Of a stretch of 64,000 bases of DNA, positions 8,236-16,862 are shown piece after piece. The translations under genes and the position numbers were made by a program. The notes beneath the pieces were generated by a model. That model worked only from the letters and a program-made list of their open reading frames with translations, had not been told where the DNA came from and made no database searches. The stretch comes from Leisingera methylohalidivorans DSM 14336. GTDB lineage: Bacteria > Pseudomonadota > Alphaproteobacteria > Rhodobacterales > Rhodobacteraceae. The DNA lies in assembly GCF_000511355.1 (NCBI RefSeq), contig NC_023135.1, positions 832,371-896,370 on the forward strand. The letters are read 5' to 3'. Positions within the stretch are counted from its first letter, which is position 1. The number at the start of each line of letters is the position of its first letter.

Positions 8236-8634
8236 ATGAGCCATTCCGCTCCGCAATTTCCGCTGCAATCCATCCTGAAGCTTGATGCCGCCGCCTGCGC
8301 GGCCATGGGCGGGTTGCTTGTTCTGGGCTCCGGCCCGGTTGCTCAACTGACCCAGATCAGCGCAGCATTCCTGTTCTGGGCAGGTCTTCTGCTCATTCCA
8401 GCGGCAGGGTTCATGGCAGCCTGCGCCCGGGCAGACCGCGTCCCGGCCTGGGCGGCCATCGCGGTTGTGGCGGGCAATGCGCTTTGGGTGCTGGCCAGCC
8501 TTGCAATGCCGCTGGCCGGGCTGATCGCGCCCAACGGGCTGGGCTGGGCCTTGCTTCTGGTCCAGGCTGCTGCGGTTGCACTGCTGACCGGGCTGGAATG
8601 CCGCGCAGCGCAGCACCATCCCGCCGCCGCTTGA
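8236..8634 (+). CDS. Small four-helix membrane protein, unknown function
   Basis: A 132-residue hydrophobic protein with four likely membrane spans around residues 20-36 (AAMGGLLVLGSGPVA), 42-60 (AAFLFWAGLLLIPAAGFMA), 70-92 (AWAAIAVVAGNALWVLASLAM) and 98-118 (LGWALLLVQAAAVALLTG). The start at 8236 has an AAGGAA site. I do not recognise a named family. Being divergent from the MmyB-type regulator it is a natural target of it. Confidence 0.7.
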   Translation: MSHSAPQFPLQSILKLDAAACAAMGGLLVLGSGPVAQLTQISAAFLFWAGLLLIPAAGFMAACARADRVPAWAAIAVVAGNALWVLASLAMPLAGLIAPNGLGWALLLVQAAAVALLTGLECRAAQHHPAAA

Positions 8635-8838
8635 ATATTCAGCAAGGGGAGGCAAGCCATGACCTGCTATGCTGTTGGCCATCTTCTTTAAAGCGGGCAT
8701 TCAGAAAGCTATGGCGGCCACAGTTGATGCTGCGTGCTGCACCAATAGCAGCGCTGCGCGGAAATTCCCGAGCGGGCGGTGCCTTTGCCCTTGCAGCGCC
8801 GTCGATTCTTGAAGGCGGCTCAGCGGCAGATTGAAGAT

Positions 8839-8894
8839 AGTTATCCATTGACCTAACCGTTTGGCGCGTCATATAGTTAGCCACATGGATAACT
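8839..8894 (+). promoter_or_regulatory. ArsR promoter bracketed by a 10-bp inverted repeat
   Basis: TTGACC (8848-8853) and TATAGT (8872-8877) are 18 bp apart, a credible housekeeping promoter. The arms AGTTATCCAT (8839-8848) and ATGGATAACT (8885-8894) are perfect reverse complements exactly bracketing it, the right arm including the ATG of the ArsR gene. This looks like an autoregulatory operator. The predicted transcription start would be at or next to the ATG, so the message may be leaderless. Confidence 0.55.
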
Positions 8895-9229
8895 GTGTAA
8901 CGCATCTCGATTCGGTCTTTCACGCCCTTGCGGACCCCACCCGCAGGGCCGTGGTGCAGCGCCTGGTGGAAGGCCCCGCGCCCGTCAAGGAGCTGGCGGC
9001 CCCTTTCAAGATGGCGCTGCCCTCCTTCATGAAACATATCAGCGTGCTGGAAGCGGCCGGGCTGATTGCCTCGCAGAAACAGGGCCGCGTGCGCACCTGC
9101 ACGCTGAAACCCGGCCAATTGGAGGCCGCTGAGAAATGGTTCGGTGAACAACGCGCCATATGGGCCAGCCGCTATGACAATCTCGACAATCTTCTGACTA
9201 CGCTAAAAGGAGAAACCAATGAAACCTGA
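8885..9229 (+). CDS. ArsR/SmtB-type regulator (AHSA1-linked)
   Basis: A 114-residue winged helix-turn-helix protein: VFHALADPTRRAVVQRLVEGPAPVKELAAPFKM, recognition helix ALPSFMKHISVLEAAGLI, wing SQKQGRVRTCTLKP. This subgroup (PMALPSFMKHLxVLE type) is usually paired with SRPBCC proteins and lacks metal-binding cysteines. The frame could begin at a TTG at 8861, but the ATG at 8885 fits family length and the promoter position. It overlaps the next gene by 11 bp. Confidence 0.9.
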   Translation: MDNCVTHLDSVFHALADPTRRAVVQRLVEGPAPVKELAAPFKMALPSFMKHISVLEAAGLIASQKQGRVRTCTLKPGQLEAAEKWFGEQRAIWASRYDNLDNLLTTLKGETNET

Positions 9230-9731
9230 TCTGCGCTTTGACTTCATTGCCGACATGCAGAAAAGCACGCTGACCGTGCGGCGCGAATTCGACGCCGGGC
9301 GGCAACTGGTGTGGGACTGCTACACCAAAGCTGAGCTTCTGGACAAATGGTACGCCCCCAAGCCGTTGACGACAAAGACCCAATCCATGGACTTCCGCGA
9401 TGGCGGCCACTGGCATTTCGCCATGATCGACCCCGAAGGCACGCATTATTGGAGCCGCACGGATTACGAAACGATCACTCCGATCGAAGCCTATACCGCC
9501 TATGACGGCTTCACCGACGAAACCGGCGTTGTGAACCCGGACATGCCGCGCTCGCATATCCATCAGGCCTTTACCGATCTGGACGGGCGCACGATGGTGG
9601 AAATGCTGGTTTCCTACAATTCTCCTGAGGATCTGCAAAAAGTCATCGACATGGGCATGGAATCCGGCCTGGCCTCAACACTCGAACGTCTGGACGAATT
9701 GCTGGTGTCTCTGGCCGGTGAGGCCGCGTAG
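9219..9731 (+). CDS. SRPBCC (AHSA1/CalC-like) protein
   Basis: A 170-residue START-like domain protein: VRREFDAGRQLVWDCYTKAELLDKWYAPKPL, DFRDGGHWHFAMIDPEG, YETITPIEAYTAYDGFTDETG and the closing GMESGLASTLERLDELL helix. Such proteins bind hydrophobic ligands, and the ArsR-SRPBCC pair is a common two-gene operon of unknown trigger. It has its own ribosome-binding site (AAAAGGAGAAA) inside the end of the ArsR gene, indicating translational coupling. Confidence 0.88.
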   Translation: MKPDLRFDFIADMQKSTLTVRREFDAGRQLVWDCYTKAELLDKWYAPKPLTTKTQSMDFRDGGHWHFAMIDPEGTHYWSRTDYETITPIEAYTAYDGFTDETGVVNPDMPRSHIHQAFTDLDGRTMVEMLVSYNSPEDLQKVIDMGMESGLASTLERLDELLVSLAGEAA

Positions 9732-10496
9732 AGCAGCTTCGGCGCGATGCGATGGGACCGGTCCGCGCTACTGCGCAATGCGATAAAGGCGGAACGGCTT
9801 GGTGGCGGCGCAGCATGTTGGAGGTGATTTGCGCGGTTGATCGGCAGCCCGGCCAAGACTTGCAAATGGCGCGTTCCTGCGCCCCGCGGACGCGTCGGGT
9901 TGTCTTGGGCTGCCCCCGCAGCGATGGGCCAGTTCGCTGGCCCTCCGCTCACTAGCAGGGCTTATTCTGGATAGGGCCATGTGAACGGAACACCGGGGCG
10001 TGTCCGGTCCTCGTCACGGAAATTGCCTCGGTGCGTGCTCTCAGACCGGGCCGCTCCCATTGTGCTAAACGATCCGGACCGCTCTCAAATAGAACGTCGC
10101 AGGTGCCCCAGGCGCCGGGACATCATTATCCCGGGCAATCGCGCCGCCCTTGGCAAGTGCCATGGTCTCCCCGGTAGACATCCGGCTATCACCACCGCAA
10201 CAGGCCTTGGCACACAAATCCCCATGGACACCGCCCAGATCTCCGCGGTCTCCACCTTGGGAGGATATCCAATTCGGGCCGGCCGGGCAGCAAGCCCAAC
10301 CTTAACGCCAAGACCCGCATCGAAAATCCTTTATCAGTCCGGGATTTTTCCCTGTCAGCCGCATGCGGCATCGCAGCTTTCACATTGCCGCCATTGGGTC
10401 TTCCTGCAGTATTTTGTCGGCCGGACATCCGATACTTGCCCCCACGATCTGGTCGAGGCACCTATTGGGGTAACAGCCCACAATCGAGACCTGCCC
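9732..10496. other. 765-bp region without a supported gene
   Basis: No frame gives a recognisable protein. The DUF6880 frame stays open upstream to 9981, but its extra 172 codons have no family resemblance and mixed composition. I see no clear repeats or RNA; it is probably degenerate DNA plus the DUF6880 promoter. Confidence 0.5.
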
Positions 10497-11975
10497 ATGG
10501 CCCGCAAACCTGCCCTCACCACTGACAAGCTGAAAGACCTCGGTGCCGGCAAGCTCGCGCAGCTGGTGCTGGAAGAAGCCGAGCGCAATGCGGGGTTCCG
10601 GCGGCAGGTCAAGGCGGCGCTGGCCGGGAAATCCGGCCCCGAGGTCATTGCCAAGCTGATCGACCGGCGGCTGTCCGGGCTGGCGCGGGCAAAGAGTTTC
10701 ATCGAGTGGGGCAAAGCCCGCGCCTTTGCCGACGATCTGCGCAGTCTGACTGATACCCTCACCTCCGAGCTGGGTGCCGCTGCGCCGGGGCTCACCATAG
10801 ACCGGCTGCTGCGTTTCATCGCCACCCATGAACAGGTGTTCGAACGCGTCGACGATTCTTCGGGCCGTGTTCAGGACGTTTATTATCAGGCAATCACCGC
10901 GACCGGTGATCTGGCGCAGAACCTGGCTGCACTCGAAGCGGATCTGCTGCCCGGGAAGATCATGACCGCCCTTGGCGAAAGCACTCACGGCTATCTGGCT
11001 GAGGTAACCGAAGCGGTTGCGCCGCATCTGCCGCAAGACAGTCTGGCGCGCTGGGATGCCGATCTGCAAGATGCCATCGCTGAGAGGCAGGCCGAGGAAG
11101 CGGCGCGCAAACCGGATGGCTGGTTCTACTCCATGACCTCGCAATGGGCCGCGATGCGCCAGACCATAGCCTCGGCGCGGGGGGATCTCGATCTGCTCAT
11201 CGCGCTTGAGGCGAAAAAGCAGCCGCATATGCAGGACTATCTGGGGATCGCTGCGCAGCTTCTGGAGGCGGGCCGCAGCGCCGAGGCGCTGGATTGGGTG
11301 CGCAAACCGGGGCGGCGCGCGTTAGGCGAGACCGGTAGTGACCTGTCACCGGCACGGGTCAGCCTGGAGGCGCGTATCCTGGAAGCCACGGACGAAAGAC
11401 CTGCCGCGCAGGCCCTGCGCTGGTGTTGTTTCGAGGCGACGCTGTCCGCCGATATCCTGCGGGAGCACCTTAAGCAGCTGCCGGATTTTGAGGATATCGA
11501 AACTGAAGACCGCGCCCATGCCCTCGCGTTGGAAAAGGCAAAGCCCGAGGCGGCACTGCAATTTTTCCTCGACTGGCCGCGACTCGATCTGGCGGCAAAG
11601 CTGATTGTGATGCATCCGCACCGCTGGAACGGTGGTGATTGGCACAGCTTGCCGAAAGCCGCGGCCCTTCTGGAACACGATTATCCGCTGGCGGCGACGA
11701 TACTCTACCGCGCACTTCTGGACGACATTCTGGATCGCGCGCGCTCCAAGGCCTATAGGCACGGCGCGGAATACCTCGGGAAACTGGCGCTGCTGGCCGA
11801 AGCGACGGACACCACCCGCCCCAACGAACAGGCCGGCCACGCAGCCTATCTTGCCAAGCTTAAGACAGCGCACCCCCGAAAATCAGGGTTCTGGGCACGC
11901 GTCGGTGAGGGCGACCCAGCGCCGCCACAAGCCAGTAGGTCGCGTCGCCCTAATTGGGACAGGGGTGATGGGTGA
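10497..11975 (+). CDS. DUF6880-family protein
   Basis: A 492-residue soluble, mostly alpha-helical protein. The ATG at 10497 gives the typical family start, MARKPALTTDKLKDLGAGKLAQLVLEEAE. Later segments (SGLARAKSFIEWGKARAFADDL, FIATHEQVFERVDDSSG, YLGIAAQLLEAGRSAEALDWV, the tail AAYLAKLKTAHPRKSGFWARV) match a family common in alphaproteobacteria and annotated DUF6880. The last third resembles TPR-like helical repeats. Function is unknown. It stands alone, flanked by gene-poor DNA and an IS remnant, suggesting an accessory locus. Confidence 0.75.
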   Translation: MARKPALTTDKLKDLGAGKLAQLVLEEAERNAGFRRQVKAALAGKSGPEVIAKLIDRRLSGLARAKSFIEWGKARAFADDLRSLTDTLTSELGAAAPGLTIDRLLRFIATHEQVFERVDDSSGRVQDVYYQAITATGDLAQNLAALEADLLPGKIMTALGESTHGYLAEVTEAVAPHLPQDSLARWDADLQDAIAERQAEEAARKPDGWFYSMTSQWAAMRQTIASARGDLDLLIALEAKKQPHMQDYLGIAAQLLEAGRSAEALDWVRKPGRRALGETGSDLSPARVSLEARILEATDERPAAQALRWCCFEATLSADILREHLKQLPDFEDIETEDRAHALALEKAKPEAALQFFLDWPRLDLAAKLIVMHPHRWNGGDWHSLPKAAALLEHDYPLAATILYRALLDDILDRARSKAYRHGAEYLGKLALLAEATDTTRPNEQAGHAAYLAKLKTAHPRKSGFWARVGEGDPAPPQASRSRRPNWDRGDG

Positions 11976-12440
11976 CGGGCCACAGGAAACTTTCACCGGC
12001 GGACCTCGATACTGCGGTACAGCCGGGCAAATCTGCCGTTCTCGCTTTGCGCAGCATTTTCTGTCAGCTAGCTCCACGGTGCGAGACGAAGCTGATGGAA
12101 GAAGTCCTATCTTGCGTTCGGTTCTTCTGATTTCCGAACATCGACCCGCCTTGCTACAAGGTTTCCAGCCTCGCTGCCCCCATGAGCATCTGTTTATCAG
12201 TGGCCAGATAGTTCGGTGTTTGATTCCTATAGGTGTTTATCAAGTAGAAACGCCTGCTCTGACGATATCTGTCGGGCGAAACACACAGCGTATCCGAGTT
12301 TGAATACTTGTCGACACCATCAATGCGTATGCTGATCTTGAACCGGTTTTGTGAGATGGTGATGTGTCCTGGAACAGTGGATTAGACTTTCGATAGGTCA
12401 AGGTCGTTGAGGGCGGGACGGAATTTTGCATGTTCCAGAA
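11976..12440. other. Gene-poor stretch between DUF6880 gene and IS remnant
   Basis: Lower GC than its neighbours. On the minus strand one frame stays open for about 50 codons (12227-12381) without a start codon. It contains ISQNRFKISIRIDGVDKYS and ends at a TAG, looking like the tail of a lost gene whose family I do not recognise. Nothing else is supported. Confidence 0.4.
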
Positions 12441-12666
12441 TGGCGATGTTGCACAAAGAGGCCTGAAGGTTGATTGCGCCCTTTCCCGCCTGAAGTCAGG
12501 CGGCAGCTTCGATTTGGGCCCTGCAGAGGGCCGGGCAGCGGTTCATGATGGCAATGCGGATCTGGATCTCGGCGGTTTGGCGGCCGGGGTCTCGTGACAT
12601 GACCCTTCCGCCGAAGAGCTTCAGGCCGTTCATTGGTGCCTCGACCCGGCTTCGGACATGGTGCCC
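12441..12666 (-). mobile_element. IS5-type element, 3' remnant only
   Basis: The minus strand encodes HHVRSRVEAPMNGLKLFGG, then RVMSRDPGRQTAEIQIRIA and IMNRCPALCRAQIEAAA with a stop at 12496-12498. This is the C-terminus of the IS5-group transposase (typical H-V-R-S-x-V-E-x-K-M-x-x-x-K-x-L-G). Beyond the stop, GGCGATGTTGCACAAAG (12442-12458) is the characteristic terminal inverted repeat. The 5' part of the element is missing, so it is immobile. Confidence 0.75.
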
Positions 12667-12907
12667 CTCCTCGGATCAGGTCAGGTCCCAAACGCGTTTC
12701 CCCTGCCATAGCAGCGGCTGCCCATGCAGAAAGCCAAGAAATGAAACTCGCATGTGCATAAGTGGAAATTCGGCAATACTTTGAGTTTCCCCCTGCTGTC
12801 CGCCCCGTCCCCCCGATTGTCCGGCCTGGGCACCTGCGCCACGCCGACGTTTCGAAGCAAGCACGGATTTCAGGAAGCCTGCCGAAACAAGAAACGGGGC
12901 TGGCACG

Positions 12908-13531
12908 TCAGACTGTGAGCAGCTTTCTATACATCTCCAGGAGAAATACTTCGGCTTCGGCATAACGGTCTTCCGCTTTCGCTGGGGCGATCTCTTCGAT
13001 TTGAACGTCGAAGTCGGCATAATGCTGAGTGGTCGCCCAAATCGAAAACAGAAGGTGGTGCGGGTCGACGGCCGCAATTTTCCCGTCGTGCATCCAGTCT
13101 TCAAGCATCACGATCTTGGTGTTGAACAGGTCTTTCAACGGTCCGAAAATCTCGCTGCGGGATCGCGGCAGGCCGCTCAGGACCTCATTTGCGAAGAACT
13201 TGCTTTCCTTGGGGAAACTCCGCGACATCTCCAACTTGCGCCGGATGTACTCGCAGATTTCGTCAATCGGTTCGCCGCGCGGGCTCAGCATGTTCAACGG
13301 CGCCATCCACAACTGAAGCGTGCGGGCCAGAAGTTCCCGGCGGATCGCATCCTTGCTTTCAAAGTAATACAGCAAGTTGGGCGTGGTCAGCCCGGCGGTC
13401 TTGGCAATCAGATTGATCGACGCGCCTGACGAACCGTGCCGGGAGAAGACCTCAAGCGCGGCAGCCATGATCTGCTCAGTCTTTTGCCGTTGAATTTTTG
13501 TTTTTGGTTTCTCTGCCGACATGCGCGCCAT
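12908..13531 (-). CDS. rutR: RutR-like TetR-family pyrimidine-responsive regulator
   Basis: A 207-residue TetR-family regulator. Residues 12-60 form the helix-turn-helix (IMAAALEVFSRHGSSGASINLIAKTAGLTTPNLLYYFESKDAI). The rest follows E. coli RutR closely: LWMAPLNML, IDEICEYIRRKLEMSRSFPKESKFF, WMHDGKIAAVDPHHLLFSIWATTQHYADF. The last segment keeps the W-x-x-x-QH context around the RutR ligand pocket. RutR binds uracil/thymine and is released from DNA by them. Its position beside the F420 operon and near pyrimidine-degradation genes suggests it regulates both. It is separated from the LLM gene by a hairpin, so it probably has its own promoter. Confidence 0.82.
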   Translation of the reverse strand: MARMSAEKPKTKIQRQKTEQIMAAALEVFSRHGSSGASINLIAKTAGLTTPNLLYYFESKDAIRRELLARTLQLWMAPLNMLSPRGEPIDEICEYIRRKLEMSRSFPKESKFFANEVLSGLPRSRSEIFGPLKDLFNTKIVMLEDWMHDGKIAAVDPHHLLFSIWATTQHYADFDVQIEEIAPAKAEDRYAEAEVFLLEMYRKLLTV

Positions 13532-13646
13532 ACGGAAATTGCCACTTCGTTCTAATATGAATTGGCGCCGTCATGTCATAATTCAAAGGCTAAGACCAGC
13601 AGGCGCAGGCTGAGGCTCCAATCCGGGAAGCCGCGCATATCAAGGC

Positions 13647-13676
13647 GCCGGCGGACAAAGGGGACTGTCCGCCGGC
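13647..13676 (-). terminator. Hairpin after the F420/LLM operon
   Basis: An 11-bp perfect stem (GCCGGCGGACA / TGTCCGCCGGC) with an 8-nt loop lies 26 bp past the LLM gene stop. No strong T-run follows on the minus strand, so it may be a weak or factor-assisted terminator. Confidence 0.5.
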
Positions 13677-13701
13677 AGGTTATGACGTCAAAAGAGACGG
13701 G

Positions 13702-14742
13702 TCAGGATGCAGCCAGCATCGGGGAAGACGCACCAGCCTGTTCCCTGAATGCCGGGATGATCTTGTCACCGTAATCGGCGATGATTTTTTCCTCGTCGCC
13801 GCTGTCCAGGTAGATGTTGAACTGGGTGGTGCCGGCCGCCTCAAGGTCGCGGATCTTGGCGATATGCTCGTCCGGGGTGCCCAGCACGCAGAAGCTCTTG
13901 ACGATGTCCTCGGTGATAAAATCGAGATAGGGGTTATCGCTCTGGCCATGCTTGGAATAGTCGTAGCCTTTGCGGTTCTCGATATAAGAGGTCAGGCTGG
14001 AGGGCACCTGATCGCTGTCGCTGCCGTATTTCTCGACGATGTCGGCGACGTGGTTACCGACCATGGCGGGGAACCATTTGGTCTTCTCGATACCTTCCTC
14101 AATCGAACCGGTATGGGCGGGGGCGGCGGCCATCACGCGATAGTTCGACATGTCACGGCCTGCGGCTTCACCACCGGCCTTTGCCTGATCCGCCAGCCAT
14201 TTGATGATTTTGGGCTCGGCGATTTGCAGCACCACACCGTCGCCGACCTTGCCGGCCGAGGCCAGCGCCTTGGGACCGTATGCGCCGATCCAGACCGGCA
14301 GCTCATAGCCGTTGGCCCAGGGGAATTTCACCGGCTCGGGGCATTCGCCGTACTGGACTTCCTCGCCACGGATGAGATCCTTCACCACATGGGTGAACTC
14401 TTCCATCCGCTTGATGGTGGAGGGTTTCTTGCCCATCACCCGCACCGCGCTGTCGCCGCGGCCGAGGCCGATGTCGAAGCGGCCGTTCGACTGTTTCGCC
14501 AGCGAGCCGAACAGCGACGCCGCCACCGACCACTCGCGCGAATTGGGGTTGGTCACCAGCGGGCCGAAGCGCATCTTCTTGGTGTGTTCCATGCACATCG
14601 CCATGGCGACGAAGCTTTCGCGCCACAGGATGTGGCTGTCGTAGAACCAGCAGTAGGTGAAACCTGCGTTTTCCGCCTGGCGGACCAGGGCGCGGGCGCG
14701 GTCGGGTTCAACGAACCCTTTGAAGCAAATACCGAATTCCAT
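13702..14742 (-). CDS. LLM-class F420-dependent oxidoreductase (candidate pyrimidine reductase)
   Basis: A 346-residue luciferase-like (TIM-barrel) protein of the F420-using branch related to methylene-H4MPT reductase. It starts MEFGICFKGFVEPDRARALVRQAENAG; CWFYDSHILWRESFVAMAMC is the substrate/cofactor barrel entrance. MRFGPLVTNPNSREWSVAASLFGSLA and GRFDIGLGRGDSAVRVMGKKPST supply the phosphate/deazaflavin-binding loops, and PVWIGAYGPKALASAGKVGDGVVLQ follows. It resembles the TIGR03842-type subfamily. It is last in the F420 operon, 25 bp after npdG, with a strong GAGGAGG site. RutR lies downstream and reductive-pyrimidine genes opposite. I infer that it uses F420H2 to reduce uracil/thymine; RutA, a pyrimidine monooxygenase, is a fold precedent. 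Another substrate remains possible. Confidence 0.85.
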   Translation of the reverse strand: MEFGICFKGFVEPDRARALVRQAENAGFTYCWFYDSHILWRESFVAMAMCMEHTKKMRFGPLVTNPNSREWSVAASLFGSLAKQSNGRFDIGLGRGDSAVRVMGKKPSTIKRMEEFTHVVKDLIRGEEVQYGECPEPVKFPWANGYELPVWIGAYGPKALASAGKVGDGVVLQIAEPKIIKWLADQAKAGGEAAGRDMSNYRVMAAAPAHTGSIEEGIEKTKWFPAMVGNHVADIVEKYGSDSDQVPSSLTSYIENRKGYDYSKHGQSDNPYLDFITEDIVKSFCVLGTPDEHIAKIRDLEAAGTTQFNIYLDSGDEEKIIADYGDKIIPAFREQAGASSPMLAAS

Positions 14743-14767
14743 GTGTGTTTTCCTCCTCGTTGGAATT

Positions 14768-15436
14768 TTAGTGTGCGGGCGGGCAGATGCGGATACCGGC
14801 ATGGGTAAACGGCACTGCCTTGGAAATGTTCTGGCGGATCAGGATCGGGGTGATCGCCTCGATGCAGCGGGCCGCTTCGGCGTCGCCGGCGTTGTAGGCT
14901 TCGACGTCCAGCACGCGGACCAGCTCAATCACCTTTTTACGGGCGGGCAGACTGTCGCCGCAGATCAGAATGTCGCAGTTGATCGGCCAGTCCAGGTTGT
15001 TCAGCGTGGTGGCCGAGACGTTGTGCAGCGCGCCGATCACCGGGATACCGTCGCCCAGCAGCGCCTGCGCGGCCTCGGTAGCGGAACCTTCCGGCGGCAT
15101 CTCGACCTTCTTGGGGTCGCCTTCTTTCAGCGGCACCACGATGTCGACCAGGATCTTGCCGGCCAGATGCGGTTTCAGCGCTTCCAGCGTGGCGTTGTGG
15201 GCCGAAAACGGCACCGCCAGAACCACCATTTCATCGGCGGCCTTAGTGGCGGCCTCATTGTCCAGCCCTTCGATCTGGGCGGTGCCTTCGGGCAGTTTTG
15301 CCATCAGGTCGGCTGCGATGCCGGCACTGCGCGCACCGTCGCGCGAGCCCAGTGCCACGGCGATCCCGGCGCGGGCAAAGCGCAGGGCCAGCCCTTGGCC
15401 TTGCGGCCCGGTGCCGCCAATGATTGCGATTTTCAT
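14768..15436 (-). CDS. npdG: NADPH:F420 oxidoreductase
   Basis: A 222-residue Rossmann protein catalysing hydride transfer between NADPH and coenzyme F420. The N-terminus [20 protein letters not shown] is the dinucleotide loop. Ser31-Arg32 ([10 protein letters not shown]) match the residues that bind the 2'-phosphate of NADP in archaeal Fno. [10 protein letters not shown] and [21 protein letters not shown] are typical of the F420-binding half. It overlaps cofE by 4 bp and precedes the LLM gene. In this setting it most likely runs in the direction NADPH to F420H2, supplying the LLM enzyme. Confidence 0.92.
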   Translation of the reverse strand: MKIAIIGGTGPQGQGLALRFARAGIAVALGSRDGARSAGIAADLMAKLPEGTAQIEGLDNEAATKAADEMVVLAVPFSAHNATLEALKPHLAGKILVDIVVPLKEGDPKKVEMPPEGSATEAAQALLGDGIPVIGALHNVSATTLNNLDWPINCDILICGDSLPARKKVIELVRVLDVEAYNAGDAEAARCIEAITPILIRQNISKAVPFTHAGIRICPPAH

Positions 15437-16206
15437 CTGAACATATCCTCCTGTTTTTTCCGTATTATGTCGGCGCCGCGGCTGTCCGCGGGCTGCCAGT
15501 CCAGCCCCCGCAGCAGCACCGCCGGTGTTTTCCCGTTCTTGCGCACCACCAGCCCGGAAGCGGCGGAGATCTCATCCGCCAGCGCCGGTTCGGTGACCAT
15601 CAGCGGCCGCCCCCAGGCGTCGAGGTTGCCCTGTTCCTGAATGGTGGCGGGCACCTTCGACAGGCCGATCGCCACGTTGATCTGGCCCAGCCGCCACGGA
15701 CGGCCGAAGGTGTCGGTCATCACCACGCCGGTCTGCACGCCAAAGCGCTCGGCAAAGGCCTGCTGAATGCGCGCGCAGCTCGCGTCCGGGTCGGCGGGCA
15801 GCACCATGGCGGCGTCTTCCTCGCCGAAGTTCGATTCATCCACCGCCGCATTGGCCGAAATGAACCCCAGCCGGTGTTCGCAGATCATCGTCCCGCTTTC
15901 CTGATCGGGACGGCGGAAGGACCGCACCACCCGGGTGCTTTCGCGCAACACGATCTCGACCTTGCGGGGATCCTTGTTCAGCTCCTCGCCGTATTTGATC
16001 GCCTCATCCGAAGGGGTGACCGTGGACAGCGGGATGATGCAGCCCTCCGCCTTGGAGAAGACTTTTTGCGCGATGCACAGGATGTCGCCGTCCTGCGGGA
16101 ACAGGCCGGCCTGTTCCATGCAGTCGCCCAGCACCTTGGCCAGATCGTCGCCGTTCTGGATGTCAGGGATGCCGGGCACGGCGGTGATGGATACGGACAG
16201 GCTCAT
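15433..16206 (-). CDS. cofE: Coenzyme F420-0:L-glutamate ligase
   Basis: A 257-residue ligase that adds gamma-linked glutamates to F420-0 using GTP. Family segments are [86 protein letters not shown] and [13 protein letters not shown]. It is single-domain; the FMN-reductase-like C-terminal domain of actinobacterial FbiB is absent. The start ATG at 16204-16206 overlaps the cofC stop. A longer frame exists upstream but is antisense-style extension into cofC. Confidence 0.93.
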   Translation of the reverse strand: MSLSVSITAVPGIPDIQNGDDLAKVLGDCMEQAGLFPQDGDILCIAQKVFSKAEGCIIPLSTVTPSDEAIKYGEELNKDPRKVEIVLRESTRVVRSFRRPDQESGTMICEHRLGFISANAAVDESNFGEEDAAMVLPADPDASCARIQQAFAERFGVQTGVVMTDTFGRPWRLGQINVAIGLSKVPATIQEQGNLDAWGRPLMVTEPALADEISAASGLVVRKNGKTPAVLLRGLDWQPADSRGADIIRKKQEDMFR

Positions 16207-16862
16207 CGTGCGGCCTCCTGCATCAGGAGCTGCGGCTGATGCGCCAGCAGGTGCTGCAGGTCGTCGGCCGTGTCCACATCCGCCCGCAGGCTGGCCAGCG
16301 GCAGCATCACCGGGCACAGGCCTGCGGCCTCGGCGGCCTGGCGGTGGGCGACCACGGATTTCACCCCATAGGCAAAGCGGAACGGGCAGGGCAGCGGCGC
16401 CAGCAGCGCATTGGTGCCTAGATCATCCGCCGGGCACAGCACCATCTTACCGCCCGCCAGATCATGGCTCAGCAGCCGGGCCAGTTCGGCCGGTTTCGGC
16501 GCGGCCAGATCGCCGGGCAGGACGCAGATCGCCGTGTAGCCGCGCTCTGCGGCCCAGCAAGCGGCGGTTTCCAACGCGTCCGACAGGCCGCTCGGGCACC
16601 CCTCGTCAATCAGCAGAAGCCCCATCGCCTGCGCCAGCCGGGAGATTTTTTGACTGGAGGTCACAACTGCGATCTCCACCCCCGCGCCGGGCAACAGAGC
16701 CAGCGCCTCTTGCAGACGGGTGACGTTGGCACGGAACAGGGTCAGCGCCAGCGTTGCGCGCCTCTCGGGGCTCAGCGTCGGGTCCAGCCGGGTCTTGGCG
16801 CGGCTGGGATCCTTCATCGGGATCACCACGAGCCGCTTGCCGGTATGGATCGCAGCGCTCAT
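16203..16862 (-). CDS. cofC: CofC guanylyltransferase (2-phospholactate/3-PG/PEP type)
   Basis: A 219-residue nucleotidyltransferase that activates the F420 side-chain precursor with GTP. It contains LVVIPMKDPSRAKTRLDPTLSPERRATL at the nucleotide loop, VEIAVVTSSQKI, GLLLIDEGCPSGLSDALETA, AICVLPGDLAAPKPAEL and VLCPADDLGTNALL, then SLRADVDTADDLQHLL. Known relatives accept 2-phospho-L-lactate, phosphoenolpyruvate or 3-phosphoglycerate; which one is used here cannot be told by eye. It overlaps cofD and cofE by 4 bp on each side. Confidence 0.9.
   Translation of the reverse strand: MSAAIHTGKRLVVIPMKDPSRAKTRLDPTLSPERRATLALTLFRANVTRLQEALALLPGAGVEIAVVTSSQKISRLAQAMGLLLIDEGCPSGLSDALETAACWAAERGYTAICVLPGDLAAPKPAELARLLSHDLAGGKMVLCPADDLGTNALLAPLPCPFRFAYGVKSVVAHRQAAEAAGLCPVMLPLASLRADVDTADDLQHLLAHQPQLLMQEAAR

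Noticed and set aside
9981..10496. Upstream extension of the DUF6880 reading frame
   Set aside because: No family similarity; the ATG at 10497 gives the normal N-terminus.
12227..12381. Minus-strand frame of about 50 codons as a gene
   Set aside because: It has no start codon, is bounded by stops and has no recognised family; at most a relic.
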